Assembly (NCBI GenBank): GCA_963849365.1
Contig: CAWKHA010000004.1
Coordinates: forward strand, 1,488,001 to 1,552,000
Length of the DNA: 64,000 nucleotides
Direction of reading: 5' to 3'
Source of the DNA: CAVQCJ01 sp963849365
GTDB taxonomy: Bacteria; Actinomycetota; Actinomycetes; Prado026
In this document: positions 8,644 to 16,666 of the stretch, one piece after another
Layout: every line of letters begins with the position of its first letter
How positions within the stretch are numbered: the first letter of the stretch is position 1
Notes under the pieces: model-generated
What the model was told of the DNA's origin: nothing
Databases searched by the model: none
What the model saw: the letters and a program-made list of their open reading frames with translations, nothing else
Translations under genes and position numbers: made by a program

Positions 8644-8649
8644 TACCCT
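8644..8649 (+). promoter_or_regulatory. Predicted -10 element for leaderless glmS
   Basis: TACCCT ends 6 bases before the glmS ATG. That spacing would place the transcription start on or next to the A of the start codon, and no Shine-Dalgarno sequence precedes the gene. This fits a leaderless mRNA. Confidence 0.6.
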
Positions 8650-8655
8650 GGGGGC

Positions 8656-10506
8656 ATGTGCGGAATCGTGGGCTATGTGGGCGACCAGCAGGCGCTCGAC
8701 GTCGTCGTCGAGGGGCTGCGCCGGCTGGAGTACCGCGGGTACGACTCGGCGGGCGTCGCGGTCGTGGCCGGCGGGGAGGTCGTCAGCCGCAAGCGGGCGG
8801 GCAAGCTCGGCAACCTGGAGAAGCTCCTCGGGGAGCAGCCGCTGCCGCCCTCCGGCGTCGGCATGGGACACACGCGGTGGGCGACGCACGGGGCCCCCAA
8901 CGACCGCAACGCCCACCCGCACCTGGACTCCGGCTCGCGGGTGGCGGTGATCCACAACGGCATCATCGAGAACTTCGCCGAGCTTCGCTCGGGGCTGGAG
9001 GAGCGCGGGTACGAGATGCGCTCCGACACCGACACCGAGGTCGTCGCCTACCTGCTGGCGGAGGAGTACGAGCCGTCCGGGCGCGACCTGGCCGAGGCGA
9101 TGCGCCGGGTGTGCCGCCGCCTGCGCGGCGCGTTCACGCTCCTCGCGGTGCACGCGGACGACCCCGGCACCGTGGTGGGTGCGCGGCGCAACTCCCCGCT
9201 GGTCGTCGGCTTGGGCGACGGCGAGAACTTCCTCGGTAGCGACGTCGCCGCGTTCATCGCGCACACCCGCGAGGCGGTCGAGCTCGGGCAGGACCAGGTC
9301 GTCGAGCTGCGCAAAGACTCGGTCACGTTCACGACGTTCGACGGCGAGCCCGCACAGGTCCGGCCGTACCACGTCGACTGGGACGCCGCGGCTGCCGAGA
9401 AGGGCGGCTACGACCACTTCATGCTCAAGGAGATCGCCGAGCAGCCCCGTGCGGTCGCCGACACCCTGCTGGGCCGCATCGACTCCGACGGGCGGCTCGC
9501 GCTGGACGAGATGCGGCTCTCGGACGAGGAGCTGCGCGAGGTCGACAAGATCGTGATCGTCGCCTGCGGTACGGCGTACCACGCCGGTCTGCTCGCCAAG
9601 TACTCGATCGAGCACTGGACCCGGGTGCCATGCGAGGTCGAGTTCGCGAGCGAGTTCCGCTACCGCGACCCGATCCTCACCAGGCACACGCTCGTCGTGG
9701 CGATCTCCCAGTCCGGAGAGACCATGGACACGTTGATGGCGGTGCGGCACGCGAAAGACCAGCGCGCCCGGGTGCTGGCGATCTGCAACGTCAACGGCTC
9801 GACGCTGCCGCGCGAGTCCGACGGAGTCGTGTACACGTACGCCGGGCCCGAGGTCGCGGTGGCGTCGACGAAGGCGTTCCTCACCCAGGTCGTCGCGGTT
9901 CAGCTCGTCGCGCTCTACCTCGCGCAGGTGCGTGGGACGAAGTGGCCAGACGAGATCGCCGCGCATCTGCGCGAGCTCGAGGCCATGCCGGAGAAGGTCG
10001 ACCAGGTGCTGGACACGGTCGAGCCGGTGCGCGAGCTCGCCCGCTCCCTGGCCGACGCCAAGGCCGTGCTGTTCCTTGGCCGGCACGTGGGCTTCCCGGT
10101 CGCGCTGGAGGGTGCGCTCAAGCTCAAGGAGCTCGCCTACATGCACGCGGAAGGGTTCGCAGCCGGCGAGCTCAAGCACGGTCCGATCGCCCTGATCGAG
10201 GACGGGCTGCCGGTCGTCGTCGTGGTCCCGTCGCCGCTGGGGCGCTCCGTCCTGCACGACAAGCTGGTCAGCAACATCCAGGAGATCCGCGCGCGCGGTG
10301 CCCGGACGATCGTCATCGCCGAGGAGGGCGACGATTCGGTCGTGCCGTACGCCGACACGCTCGTACGCATCCCCGCGGTGCCGACACTGCTGCAGCCGCT
10401 GGTCGCGACCGTGCCGTTGCAGGTCTTCGCCTGCGAGATGGCCACGGTCAAGGGCTTCGACGTGGACCAGCCACGGAACCTGGCCAAGTCGGTCACCGTC
10501 GAGTAG
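8656..10506 (+). CDS. glmS: Glutamine--fructose-6-phosphate aminotransferase (isomerizing)
   Basis: GlmS makes glucosamine 6-phosphate from fructose 6-phosphate and glutamine, the first committed step to UDP-GlcNAc. The 616-residue protein starts MCGIVGYVG, so Cys2 is the glutaminase nucleophile after Met removal. The glutaminase domain (about 2-235) includes GMGHTRWATHGAPNDRNAHPH. Two SIS sugar isomerase domains follow (VACGTAYHAG and SQSGETMDTL; then FLGRHVGFPVALEGALKLKE). It ends NLAKSVTVE with the conserved C-terminal lysine. A leaderless promoter directly precedes it. No glmS ribozyme-like leader is possible given the short upstream space. Confidence 0.98.
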   Translation: MCGIVGYVGDQQALDVVVEGLRRLEYRGYDSAGVAVVAGGEVVSRKRAGKLGNLEKLLGEQPLPPSGVGMGHTRWATHGAPNDRNAHPHLDSGSRVAVIHNGIIENFAELRSGLEERGYEMRSDTDTEVVAYLLAEEYEPSGRDLAEAMRRVCRRLRGAFTLLAVHADDPGTVVGARRNSPLVVGLGDGENFLGSDVAAFIAHTREAVELGQDQVVELRKDSVTFTTFDGEPAQVRPYHVDWDAAAAEKGGYDHFMLKEIAEQPRAVADTLLGRIDSDGRLALDEMRLSDEELREVDKIVIVACGTAYHAGLLAKYSIEHWTRVPCEVEFASEFRYRDPILTRHTLVVAISQSGETMDTLMAVRHAKDQRARVLAICNVNGSTLPRESDGVVYTYAGPEVAVASTKAFLTQVVAVQLVALYLAQVRGTKWPDEIAAHLRELEAMPEKVDQVLDTVEPVRELARSLADAKAVLFLGRHVGFPVALEGALKLKELAYMHAEGFAAGELKHGPIALIEDGLPVVVVVPSPLGRSVLHDKLVSNIQEIRARGARTIVIAEEGDDSVVPYADTLVRIPAVPTLLQPLVATVPLQVFACEMATVKGFDVDQPRNLAKSVTVE

Positions 10507-10521
10507 TGCGGTCCCGTCCGG

Positions 10522-11577
10522 TCAGCCGGCCCGTTCGGCGGCCGGTACCCCCGGCTGCCGGTCCGCCCGCCAGTGCGCCGGCGCCTGGCCGAACGCCCGC
10601 TTGAACGCGCGGCTGAACGCCTCCTCGGAGTTGTAGCCGACCCTGGCGCCGATCTCGCCGACGCCGAGCCCGGTGCTGCGCAGCAGGCCGGTGGCCAGGT
10701 TCAGCCGCCACTCGGTCAGGTACCGGATGGGCGGGCGCCCGAGGAACTGGCGGAAGCGGTCGACGAGGACCGTCCTGGACGCGGCGACCGCCATGGCGAG
10801 CTCGCCGACGGTCCAGTCGTGGGCCGGGTCCGCGTGCAGCAGCGACAACGCCTGCCCGACGACGGGATCTCGCAGGGCTGCGAGCCACCCGGTCACCTCC
10901 GCGTCCGGACCATCGGTGAGGTAGAGCCGCAGCACCTCGGTGAACAGCAGCTCCGGGAGCCGTTGCTGCGTCCGCGCCTCGCCCGGCCGGGGCTGCGCTG
11001 CCATCAGCGCGTACTCGACGCTCGCCTGGACCCAGGCCGCGGCGGGGCCGGCCGGCGGGCGCACCACGAACAGCGACGGGAGCGCGCGCAGCACCGGGTC
11101 GAACAGAACCGCGTCGCCGCGCAGGTACCCGCATACGACCATCGTGTTCTCGCCGTCGCCGCCGTACTCGATGTGCGGGAACTCGGTCCACGGCGTCGGC
11201 GGCAGCAGCGAGGTGATCGACACCGGCTCGGCGTGCTCGCTCGACCCCCACGCGTGGGCGTCGCCGTACGGCATCACCACCACGTCGCCGCCGGACACCT
11301 CGCGCCTGATGCCGTCTTCCATCTCGATCCAGGCCCACCCCTCGGCGATGATGTGGAGCATCACCAGGCTGCCCTCACCCGGCGGCAGCGCGCCCGCGAG
11401 CTCGAGAGTCGGCGGCGATGTGTACGACCAGGGCGCCCGGAAGTCGGACCGGAAGAAGATCGCACCGTTCAACCGCACCAGGTCGAGCACCTGCGGAACG
11501 ACGTCGAACGGATCCCGGGTTCCCGGGGCCGCACCCAGATCCGGCGTCCGGGTCATGTGCGGCGGCGTCTCGTTCAT
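10522..11577 (-). CDS. AraC family transcriptional regulator with cupin-type sensor domain
   Basis: A 351-residue regulator. Residues about 20-210 resemble the Cupin_6 AraC-binding domain (DPFDVVPQVLDLVRLNGAIFFRSDFRAPWSY, then GDVVVMPYGDAHAWGSS). The C-terminal 100 residues are a double helix-turn-helix AraC domain (WTVGELAMAVAASRTVLVDRFRQFLG and IGARVGYNSEEAFSRAFKRAFGQAPAHWR). The frame is open far upstream, but the ATG at 11577 was chosen because GGGAGG sits just before it. It is divergent from the DUF4242 gene at 11674 and could control it. The ligand is unknown. Confidence 0.88.
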   Translation of the reverse strand: MNETPPHMTRTPDLGAAPGTRDPFDVVPQVLDLVRLNGAIFFRSDFRAPWSYTSPPTLELAGALPPGEGSLVMLHIIAEGWAWIEMEDGIRREVSGGDVVVMPYGDAHAWGSSEHAEPVSITSLLPPTPWTEFPHIEYGGDGENTMVVCGYLRGDAVLFDPVLRALPSLFVVRPPAGPAAAWVQASVEYALMAAQPRPGEARTQQRLPELLFTEVLRLYLTDGPDAEVTGWLAALRDPVVGQALSLLHADPAHDWTVGELAMAVAASRTVLVDRFRQFLGRPPIRYLTEWRLNLATGLLRSTGLGVGEIGARVGYNSEEAFSRAFKRAFGQAPAHWRADRQPGVPAAERAG

Positions 11578-11673
11578 GGCCCTCCCGCTCGCATCGACTG
11601 ATAGTAGAACCACCGCCGAGACGGCGGACCCCGGCGGCAGGTCACAGCCGCGCGACAACGAAGGAGCAAGTGA

Positions 11674-11925
11674 GTGCCTACGTACATGGACGTCCACGAA
11701 GGGTTCGTGGGGGCGACCAGGGAGCAGTTCGAGGCGGCCCATCGCGCCGACCTGGAGATCCAGGCCGAGGAAGGCGTCAGCTACGACCACGCCTGGCTCG
11801 ACCCCACCAGCGGGAAAGCCTTCTGCCTGGTCACCGGCCCGAGCCGGGAGGCCGTCGTGCGGATCCACCAGCGGGCCGGGCACCCGACCGACCAGGTGTA
11901 CGAGGTGCCCGTCCACCTGACCTAG
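11674..11925 (+). CDS. DUF4242 (SCO4226-like, possible nickel-binding) small protein
   Basis: An 83-residue protein, MPTYMDVHEGFVGATREQFEAA at the start, then EEGVSYDHAWLDPTSGKAFCLVTGPSREAVVRIHQRAGHPTDQVYEV. The pattern YMDxH...HAW...Cx(n)HxxxGHPxDxVYEV matches the DUF4242 ferredoxin-like family, whose Streptomyces coelicolor member SCO4226 is reported to bind nickel. The His, Asp and Cys residues could bind metal here. GTG at 11674 is preceded by AAGGAG. It is the first gene of an accessory block divergent from the AraC regulator. Metal specificity is inferred. Confidence 0.8.
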   Translation: MPTYMDVHEGFVGATREQFEAAHRADLEIQAEEGVSYDHAWLDPTSGKAFCLVTGPSREAVVRIHQRAGHPTDQVYEVPVHLT

Positions 11926-11945
11926 AGCCACCCGACCCGGGTTGC

Positions 11946-11991
11946 GACCCAAGGCCACGCCGGCCAGAGCACGCCGGCGCGGCCTTGGGTC
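11946..11991 (+). terminator. Strong hairpin after the DUF4242 gene
   Basis: Arms 11946-11964 and 11973-11991 form a 19-bp stem with one mismatch around an 8-base loop, beginning 20 bases after the stop codon at 11925. No poly-T tract follows, as is common for actinobacterial terminators. Confidence 0.65.
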
Positions 11992-12027
11992 GTTCCCACC
12001 CAGACCACGAAGGAACGAAGGACCGTC

Positions 12028-12546
12028 ATGGAGACGTACCGGCCGCTGCTGATCGCCGGCCTCGTGCTGTCCGAGGTCGGACTCTGGCAGTGGCGCATGC
12101 TGATCGCCGCGCGTGACCAGCGCACCCGCGCGATGCTGCTGGGCGCGGTCGGCGCCGTCCTGCAGATCACCGCCATCAGCCAGGTCGTCACGAACCTGCA
12201 CGACCCTTTGAGCATCATCGCGTACGCCGCCGGTGTGGGTTTCGGCGTCCTGCTCGGCCTGGTCGCCGGTGACCGGCTCACCCCTGGGACGATCGGCGTC
12301 ACGATCATCACGCCCGAGCCGGGGGTCGCCGGCGCGCTCTGGGCCCGCGGGTGGCCTGCGACGGTGCAGAGCGGCCACGGCGAGAACGGTCCGGTCACCG
12401 TGCTGTTCGTAGCCATCAGCCGGCGGCACGAGGTGCAGCTGCACCGCGATGTCGCCCATGTGGCGCCGCAGGCGTTCTGGAGCAGCGAGGAGCTGCGCGG
12501 GCGCCCTGGCCAGTCGACGCCGCTCAGCAGCCTGACGCCGTCCTGA
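12028..12546 (+). CDS. UPF0316/DUF5698-like membrane protein
   Basis: A 172-residue protein with an N-terminal membrane segment (LLIAGLVLSEVGLWQWRMLIAA), then LGAVGAVLQITAISQVV and IIAYAAGVGFGVLLGLVAGDRL. A soluble C-terminal half follows (GVTIITPEPGVAGALWARGWPATVQSG and VTVLFVAISRRHEV). The three-helix N-terminus with AxGxGxG(V)xxG plus a soluble domain that fits the DUF2179-type fold is the layout of the UPF0316 family. The function of the family is not established. The start ATG has GAAGGA upstream. It is in the same direction as the DUF4242 gene but separated by its terminator. Confidence 0.72.
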   Translation: METYRPLLIAGLVLSEVGLWQWRMLIAARDQRTRAMLLGAVGAVLQITAISQVVTNLHDPLSIIAYAAGVGFGVLLGLVAGDRLTPGTIGVTIITPEPGVAGALWARGWPATVQSGHGENGPVTVLFVAISRRHEVQLHRDVAHVAPQAFWSSEELRGRPGQSTPLSSLTPS

Positions 12547-12718
12547 CCGGGTCACCCGGATCTCGCGACCGCCCCCCGCGTCGAGGGGTCCGGCGCGTCT
12601 CCTCTGCCTCCTCCCGGGACGCGCACGGCCTGGCGGGCGTCATCGCCGTCGCCCTCGACCCTCCGGCTGCCTGATGGCTTCGGGACTTTGTGCCTTAGCC
12701 GGCGGGGTCGAACCCCCC

Positions 12719-12724
12719 TAGCGT
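12719..12724 (+). promoter_or_regulatory. Predicted -10 of a leaderless small gene
   Basis: TAGCGT ends 6 bases before the ATG at 12731. The 12547-12718 region before it contains only GC-rich, non-coding-looking sequence and a short stem in GGGGTCGAACCCC. Confidence 0.5.
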
Positions 12725-12730
12725 GTTCGC

Positions 12731-12976
12731 ATGGCACTGGATGAAGGCACGATGGGCACGCTCGAGAGCTGGTGGAACGGCTTGTCCGCCGAGGACAGGG
12801 CCATCGTCGAACGCCACGCGAAGATCCCCAGCGACAGCGAGCAGCTCCGCGGGGTAGTCGTCCTCAGCGGATTCACGATGGTGCCTGCGCTCGAGTGGTC
12901 CGCCCAGACTCCGCTGTATCAGCTGCCGGACCCGATCAGGGAGTACCTGACGGACCGGTCGCCAGTTCTCCACTGA
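12731..12976 (+). CDS. Small hypothetical protein, 81 aa
   Basis: No family recognized. The 81-residue product (MALDEGTMGTLESWWNGLSA to YLTDRSPVLH) is acidic, has a Trp-rich N-terminus and no membrane segment. It looks like a real gene because a leaderless-type -10 element sits 6 bases upstream of its ATG and the third codon positions are GC-rich, although less strongly than in the core genes. It ends 49 bases before the convergent SRPBCC gene. Function unknown. Confidence 0.5.
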   Translation: MALDEGTMGTLESWWNGLSAEDRAIVERHAKIPSDSEQLRGVVVLSGFTMVPALEWSAQTPLYQLPDPIREYLTDRSPVLH

Positions 12977-13025
12977 CCCCCCGGGGGCCAGGGGGATAGG
13001 GCTAGACGCGCAGCACCGCCGTCCG

Positions 13026-13469
13026 TCAGTTCCAGTTGCCGATCTTGATGTCGCGTGGCTCGGGGGCACCCGTCCCGGTTTCGAGGAGCGACTTGAGGCT
13101 CAGCAGGAAGACGGCCCACTTGGTGCTGCAGTGGTGCATGAACTCCACCGGCTCGTTCCAGCCTAGGTGGCTGAACAGGACGATGGTGTAGTCGCCTTCC
13201 TGGGTGAGCTCCCAACGCACGTGTGTGCCGATCCATTCTGCGGGCCCGTCGGCCACTTGCCACAGCACGTGCTTGGCGGGCTGGAGCTCGAGAACCTCCA
13301 TGTCGATACCGCCGGCCTCGAAGCGGAACTGGAGCAGGTCGCCGACCTTGCTGTCCCCTTGCGTGTCGGTCGCCCACCAGGCGGCCAGACCTTCGCGCGT
13401 GGTCAATGCCTCGTAGACAGCGTCCGGGGAGGACGACTTGACGCCGACCCTGTGGAGGATGTCAACCAT
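13026..13469 (-). CDS. SRPBCC (AHSA1/START-like) domain protein
   Basis: A 147-residue protein with the AHSA1-type helix-grip layout: ILHRVGVKSSSPDAVYEALTTREGLAAWWATDTQGDSKVGDLLQFRF, then a C-terminal long helix (WAVFLLSLKSLLETGTG). Such proteins form a hydrophobic ligand pocket. ATG at 13469 is preferred over an upstream in-frame ATG because AGAGGG lies 7 bases before it. It is the third gene of an SRPBCC-ArsR-SRPBCC unit, 39 bases downstream of the ArsR stop, and is probably controlled by that repressor. The ligand is unknown. Confidence 0.85.
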   Translation of the reverse strand: MVDILHRVGVKSSSPDAVYEALTTREGLAAWWATDTQGDSKVGDLLQFRFEAGGIDMEVLELQPAKHVLWQVADGPAEWIGTHVRWELTQEGDYTIVLFSHLGWNEPVEFMHHCSTKWAVFLLSLKSLLETGTGAPEPRDIKIGNWN

Positions 13470-13508
13470 GTCCGATCCCTCTTTCTGTTGTTGGGTTTGC
13501 CGCCGCAT

Positions 13509-13847
13509 TCACTGCTGTTGGCTGCGCTGGATGGCTTCGGCGATCCGCTTGATGCGTCGCAGCCTGGCGTCCCAGGTCGCCCCTACTGCGGCGAGCTGGG
13601 CCACTGCGCGGGCGAGCTGCGCGTCGTCGACCTGGTAACGCATCTCGCGTCCGGCTGGAGTGACGTGGACCAGGCCGACGCGGTCGAGGACCCCGAGATG
13701 CTTCGCGACGGCTTGCCGGGTGACGGGCAGCTGCTCGCTGAGGGTGGTGGCCGTTCCGTCGCCATCCGCCAGGAGGAGGTCGAGCATCCGTCGCCGGGTC
13801 GGGTCCCCGATCGCCGACCAGAGGTCGTCGTCGATGCCGACCGTCAT
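13509..13847 (-). CDS. ArsR family transcriptional regulator
   Basis: A 112-residue winged-helix repressor: DDDLWSAIGDPTRRRMLDLLLADGDGTATTLSEQLPVTRQAVAKHLGVLDRVGLVHVTPAGREMRYQVD. The recognition helix is VTRQAVAKHLGVL. The metal-binding CxC of metal-sensing ArsR proteins is absent, so it is likely a non-metal sensor, as in other ArsR genes paired with AHSA1/SRPBCC proteins. Its ATG overlaps the stop of the upstream SRPBCC gene (13844-13847), implying translational coupling. A palindrome upstream of the operon at 14371-14385 is its likely operator. Confidence 0.9.
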   Translation of the reverse strand: MTVGIDDDLWSAIGDPTRRRMLDLLLADGDGTATTLSEQLPVTRQAVAKHLGVLDRVGLVHVTPAGREMRYQVDDAQLARAVAQLAAVGATWDARLRRIKRIAEAIQRSQQQ

Positions 13848-14308
13848 GAGGTGGAGACCAGCCGCGTGAGGTAGTCGCGGAGGCCGGCGAGGTGGGTGTC
13901 CCAGCCGGTGGAGTGGTCGTTGTAGAGCTCCTCGAGGTGAGCAGCCTCCCAACCCATCTCGCGGAACCCGGACTCGGTGAGCCGAACCGTGGTGCCCGCG
14001 CCCGACGGGACGAGCTCGAAGGTCACCAGCAGCGAGTTGGCCGGGGTCGCGACCTCACCGTGGGGATAGACCCAGCGGAAGGAGAACAGTCGAGGTGGTT
14101 CAGCGTCCACCACGGTGATCGGGGCGACATGCGCCCTGGCTGTTGCCTCGTCGCCCCAGACAAGCTCACCGGTGGCGCCCGGAGCCGGCTCGAGGTCTGC
14201 CTCGGCATGCCACCACTCCCGGATGTGCACGGGGCTGCTGATGACCTCGAACACCACCTCGGGCGAGGCGTCGACGTGGATCTCGCGCTCGATGTTTCCG
14301 TACTCCAT
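13844..14308 (-). CDS. SRPBCC / AHSA1 family protein, first gene of the operon
   Basis: A 154-residue protein: MEYGNIEREIHVDASPEVVFEVISSPVHIREWWHAEADLEPAPGATGELVW, then RLFSFRWVYPHGE and LTESGFREMGWEAAHLEELYNDHSTGWDTHLAGLRDYL. The REWW motif and the terminal GWDTHLxxLxxYL helix are typical of AHSA1-like proteins paired with ArsR regulators. ATG at 14308 has GGAAG just upstream; an extension to 14374 would run through the predicted promoter and operator. It is followed by the overlapping arsR gene. The ligand or substrate is unknown. Confidence 0.88.
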   Translation of the reverse strand: MEYGNIEREIHVDASPEVVFEVISSPVHIREWWHAEADLEPAPGATGELVWGDEATARAHVAPITVVDAEPPRLFSFRWVYPHGEVATPANSLLVTFELVPSGAGTTVRLTESGFREMGWEAAHLEELYNDHSTGWDTHLAGLRDYLTRLVSTS

Positions 14309-14332
14309 GGTCTTCCTGCCTTCCGCAATGTT

Positions 14333-14385
14333 TGGTTGCACGTCACAGTAGTCCGCGGACAACCGGTAACGCAACCACTGGTTGC
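14333..14385 (-). promoter_or_regulatory. Promoter and predicted ArsR operator of the SRPBCC-ArsR operon
   Basis: On the minus strand TTGCGT (14369-14374) and TACTGT (14345-14350) are 18 bases apart. GCAACCACTGGTTGC at 14371-14385 is a perfect 7-bp dyad around one base and overlaps the -35 box. A third half-site TGGTTGC lies at 14333-14339 on the + strand, downstream of the -10. Binding across these sites would block initiation. The palindrome is seen; its use by the ArsR protein is inferred. Confidence 0.65.
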
Positions 14386-14507
14386 CTGTCGGGGGCCCAA
14401 CGGCGGGCGGATGGCTGGTCCGGCCGCCCGCAACAACCGCGCCCGCCAGCCGATGGAGGGCGCATGTTCGTGCATGCTGTGTCAGGTCACATACCGGAGG
14501 TGTCGCT

Positions 14508-15194
14508 GTGGCAGGTCCTATGCAGATGTACCTCTACGTCCACGACGCGATCCTGCGCGACGTGGCGCGCTACGAGGAGCTGGCGAAGAACCTGCACCGG
14601 GACAGCGCGGACGATGTCGCGGCGTTCGCTGGGCAGCTGGAGTGGTTCCATTCGATGATCAAGGCGCACGAGAAGTCCGAGGAGGAGGTCCTCTTCCCCG
14701 CTCTCAATGACCGGTTCGCCTATGTCGCAGAGTCCTACGCCTTCGATCACGAGGACTTCGAGCCGCACGTGTTCGGTGGGCTTGACGATGCTCTCGTCGG
14801 CCTTCAACAGGCGAATGGCAGTTCCGACCGCAAGGAGATGGCCGACCTGCTGTACCGCCAGTCGGTGGCCCTCAACGAGCACATGCGCCTGCACATCTCG
14901 AAAGAGAACGAGCTGCTGCTCCCTAAGCTCGAGGCCGAGTTCGACTTCGACGAGCAGGCGCGCATCGCCGGGGCCATGGCAGGTCAGGTCGAGCCGGCGA
15001 TGATGGCCGCCATCGTCGGCTGGATGTACGACGGGCAAGCCGTTCAGGATCGCGAGGGGATGATCCGTTTCCTGATGCGCATCCTCCCGCCCGAAGCCTT
15101 CGCCCAGATCTCTCACATGCTCGCCTCCAAAGATGCAGCGGCCTGGACGGAGATGCTGCGCCGAGTACCGGAGCTGGAGGCATCGCCTGCCTAG
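14508..15194 (+). CDS. Hemerythrin HHE-domain protein
   Basis: A 228-residue, largely helical protein with the HHE cation-binding pattern: YVHDAILRDVARYEEL, EWFHSMIKAHEKSEEEVLFPAL, FDHEDFEPHVFGG and LNEHMRLHISKENELLLPKLEAEF. The spaced His and Glu residues are those expected to bind a diiron center, suggesting oxygen, NO or iron-related sensing or storage. GTG at 14508 was chosen because GGAGG lies 7 bases upstream; a later ATG at 14520 is possible. It is divergent from the SRPBCC-ArsR operon. The C-terminal 60 residues (QVEPAMMAAIVGWMYDGQAV onward) are outside the HHE repeat. Confidence 0.86.
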   Translation: MAGPMQMYLYVHDAILRDVARYEELAKNLHRDSADDVAAFAGQLEWFHSMIKAHEKSEEEVLFPALNDRFAYVAESYAFDHEDFEPHVFGGLDDALVGLQQANGSSDRKEMADLLYRQSVALNEHMRLHISKENELLLPKLEAEFDFDEQARIAGAMAGQVEPAMMAAIVGWMYDGQAVQDREGMIRFLMRILPPEAFAQISHMLASKDAAAWTEMLRRVPELEASPA

Positions 15195-15294
15195 CCGGCC
15201 ACGACGTCCAGGCCGAGGTGGCGGCGTCCATTCGTCCTGCGAGCCGATCGTGATGGTGCAGTGGTGGCGTTGCACGCGGGGATATGTTGCGGTG

Positions 15295-16251
15295 ATGGGA
15301 CATCCACCTGAGTCGTTCTTCGACACGTCCACGTGGGACCGGCGCGACGCTGTCTCTGGCGGTGCGCGGAGGGTGCCGATCAGCACCCCGAGCGGCCAGT
15401 TCCGCGTCTGGACCAAGCGGGTCGGCAACAACCCTGACCTCAAGGTGCTGCTGCTGCACGGGGGGCCCGGGGCGACCGGCGAGCTCTACGAGTGCTTCGA
15501 CACCTGGTTCCCGGCTGCCGGCATCGAGTACTACTACTACGACCAGCTCGGGGCGTTCCGCAGCGACCAGCCCGACGAGCCGTCGCTGTGGGAGCTCGCC
15601 CGGTTCGTGGACGAAGTCGAGCAGGTCCGCCAGGCACTCCGTCTGGACAGCAGCAACTTCGTGCTCCTCGGGCAGTCGTGGGGCGGGCTCCTCGCTCTGG
15701 AGTACGCCGTGCACCACCAGGAGCACCTCAAGGGCCTGGTGGTCTCCAACATGATGTCGAGCTCACGGCTCTACAACGCGTACGCCGACAACGTGCTGAT
15801 GCCGGCCATGGACCAGGCGGTGCTGGCGGAGCTCAAACGTTTCGAGTCCGAGGGCAGCACCGACGACCCACGGTACGAGCAGCTGCTCATGGAGCACCAC
15901 TACGTCCTGCACGTCTGCCGGATACCGCTCGAGGACTGGCCCGACCCGGTCACCCGGGCGCTCGCCCACATCAACCCGGCCATCTACGTGCCGATGCAGG
16001 GGCCCAGCGAACTCGGTATGAGCGGCACCCTCGAGGGGTGGGACCGCTCGAGCGACCTCCGGGACATCGACGTGCCGACGCTCGTCATCGGCGCGACTCA
16101 CGACACCATGGACCCTCAGCACATGCGCTGGATGTCGGAACAGCTGCCGCAGGGCCGCTACCTGCACTGCCCCGACGGCAGCCACCTCTCGCAGTTCGAC
16201 GACCCCGCGCACTACTTCCCCGGGCTGATCGGCTTCCTGCAGTCCTTGTAG
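15295..16251 (+). CDS. Proline iminopeptidase-type alpha/beta hydrolase
   Basis: A 318-residue hydrolase likely to remove N-terminal proline from peptides. It carries LLLHGGPGATGE (the HGGPG oxyanion motif of prolyl aminopeptidases), YYYYDQLGAFRSDQP, the nucleophile elbow GQSWGGLLALEYA, TLVIGATHDTMDP and a terminal DGSHLSQFDDP with the catalytic His. The three-helix cap region (residues about 145-240) fits the family. ATG at 15295 was chosen from the N-terminus; the GTG just before it is equally possible, and no good ribosome site is visible. It is unlinked to other peptidases. Confidence 0.88.
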   Translation: MGHPPESFFDTSTWDRRDAVSGGARRVPISTPSGQFRVWTKRVGNNPDLKVLLLHGGPGATGELYECFDTWFPAAGIEYYYYDQLGAFRSDQPDEPSLWELARFVDEVEQVRQALRLDSSNFVLLGQSWGGLLALEYAVHHQEHLKGLVVSNMMSSSRLYNAYADNVLMPAMDQAVLAELKRFESEGSTDDPRYEQLLMEHHYVLHVCRIPLEDWPDPVTRALAHINPAIYVPMQGPSELGMSGTLEGWDRSSDLRDIDVPTLVIGATHDTMDPQHMRWMSEQLPQGRYLHCPDGSHLSQFDDPAHYFPGLIGFLQSL

Positions 16252-16300
16252 CCCACCTTGATGCGACGTGAGCGTCGGTTCCGTGCTCCCCGCTCGACCA

Positions 16301-16567
16301 TCAGCCCCGGCGGTCTTCGCGGCGTGCCTTGCGACGCCGGTGACGACGCATCACGCCCAGGCCGAACCACACCAGTGCCCCGAACAGAGCCGTCACGATG
16401 GTGTACAGCCACAAGGGCCAGGTGAAGGTCAAGAACAGGAAGTGGAACTTGACGTCCTCGGTGTTCTGGACGATGAAGATGATCAGTACCGCAAGGCCGG
16501 AGATGGAGGCGATAGCCCCGCCGCCGAGCCGGCGACCTTCTTGGCTCACTGCACCCTGTTGACTCAT
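16301..16567 (-). CDS. LapA-domain (DUF1049-like) small membrane protein
   Basis: An 88-residue protein with two membrane segments: IASISGLAVLIIFIVQNTEDVKFHFLF and WPLWLYTIVTALFGALVWFGLGVM, then a very basic tail RRHRRRKARREDRR. The FIVQNTxxVxxxFLF pattern and the two-helix layout match the LapA/DUF1049 family (lipopolysaccharide assembly-like domain), which is widespread also in organisms without LPS. ATG at 16567 follows GAGGGGA. It lies about 100 bases downstream of fhs on the same strand and is convergent with the peptidase gene. Confidence 0.8.
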   Translation of the reverse strand: MSQQGAVSQEGRRLGGGAIASISGLAVLIIFIVQNTEDVKFHFLFLTFTWPLWLYTIVTALFGALVWFGLGVMRRHRRRKARREDRRG

Positions 16568-16666
16568 CACAGTCCCCTCACCATGCAAGGCACGCCACGG
16601 GCGTCTGCGCTGCGATCATCGTGACAGAAATCGAGCGGCACCAAGCTGAAACCGGCGAGCGACGGG

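Noticed and set aside
8626..8655. glmS ribozyme
   Set aside because: Only 30 bases separate glmM and glmS and a leaderless promoter fills them.
11578..12555. Upstream extension of the AraC reading frame
   Set aside because: It is antisense to the DUF4242 and UPF0316-like genes and has no domain; ATG at 11577 follows a good ribosome site.
12706..12730. LexA-like CGAAC...GTTCG around the 12731 promoter
   Set aside because: The half-sites are 12 bases apart instead of 4, so it does not match the SOS box.
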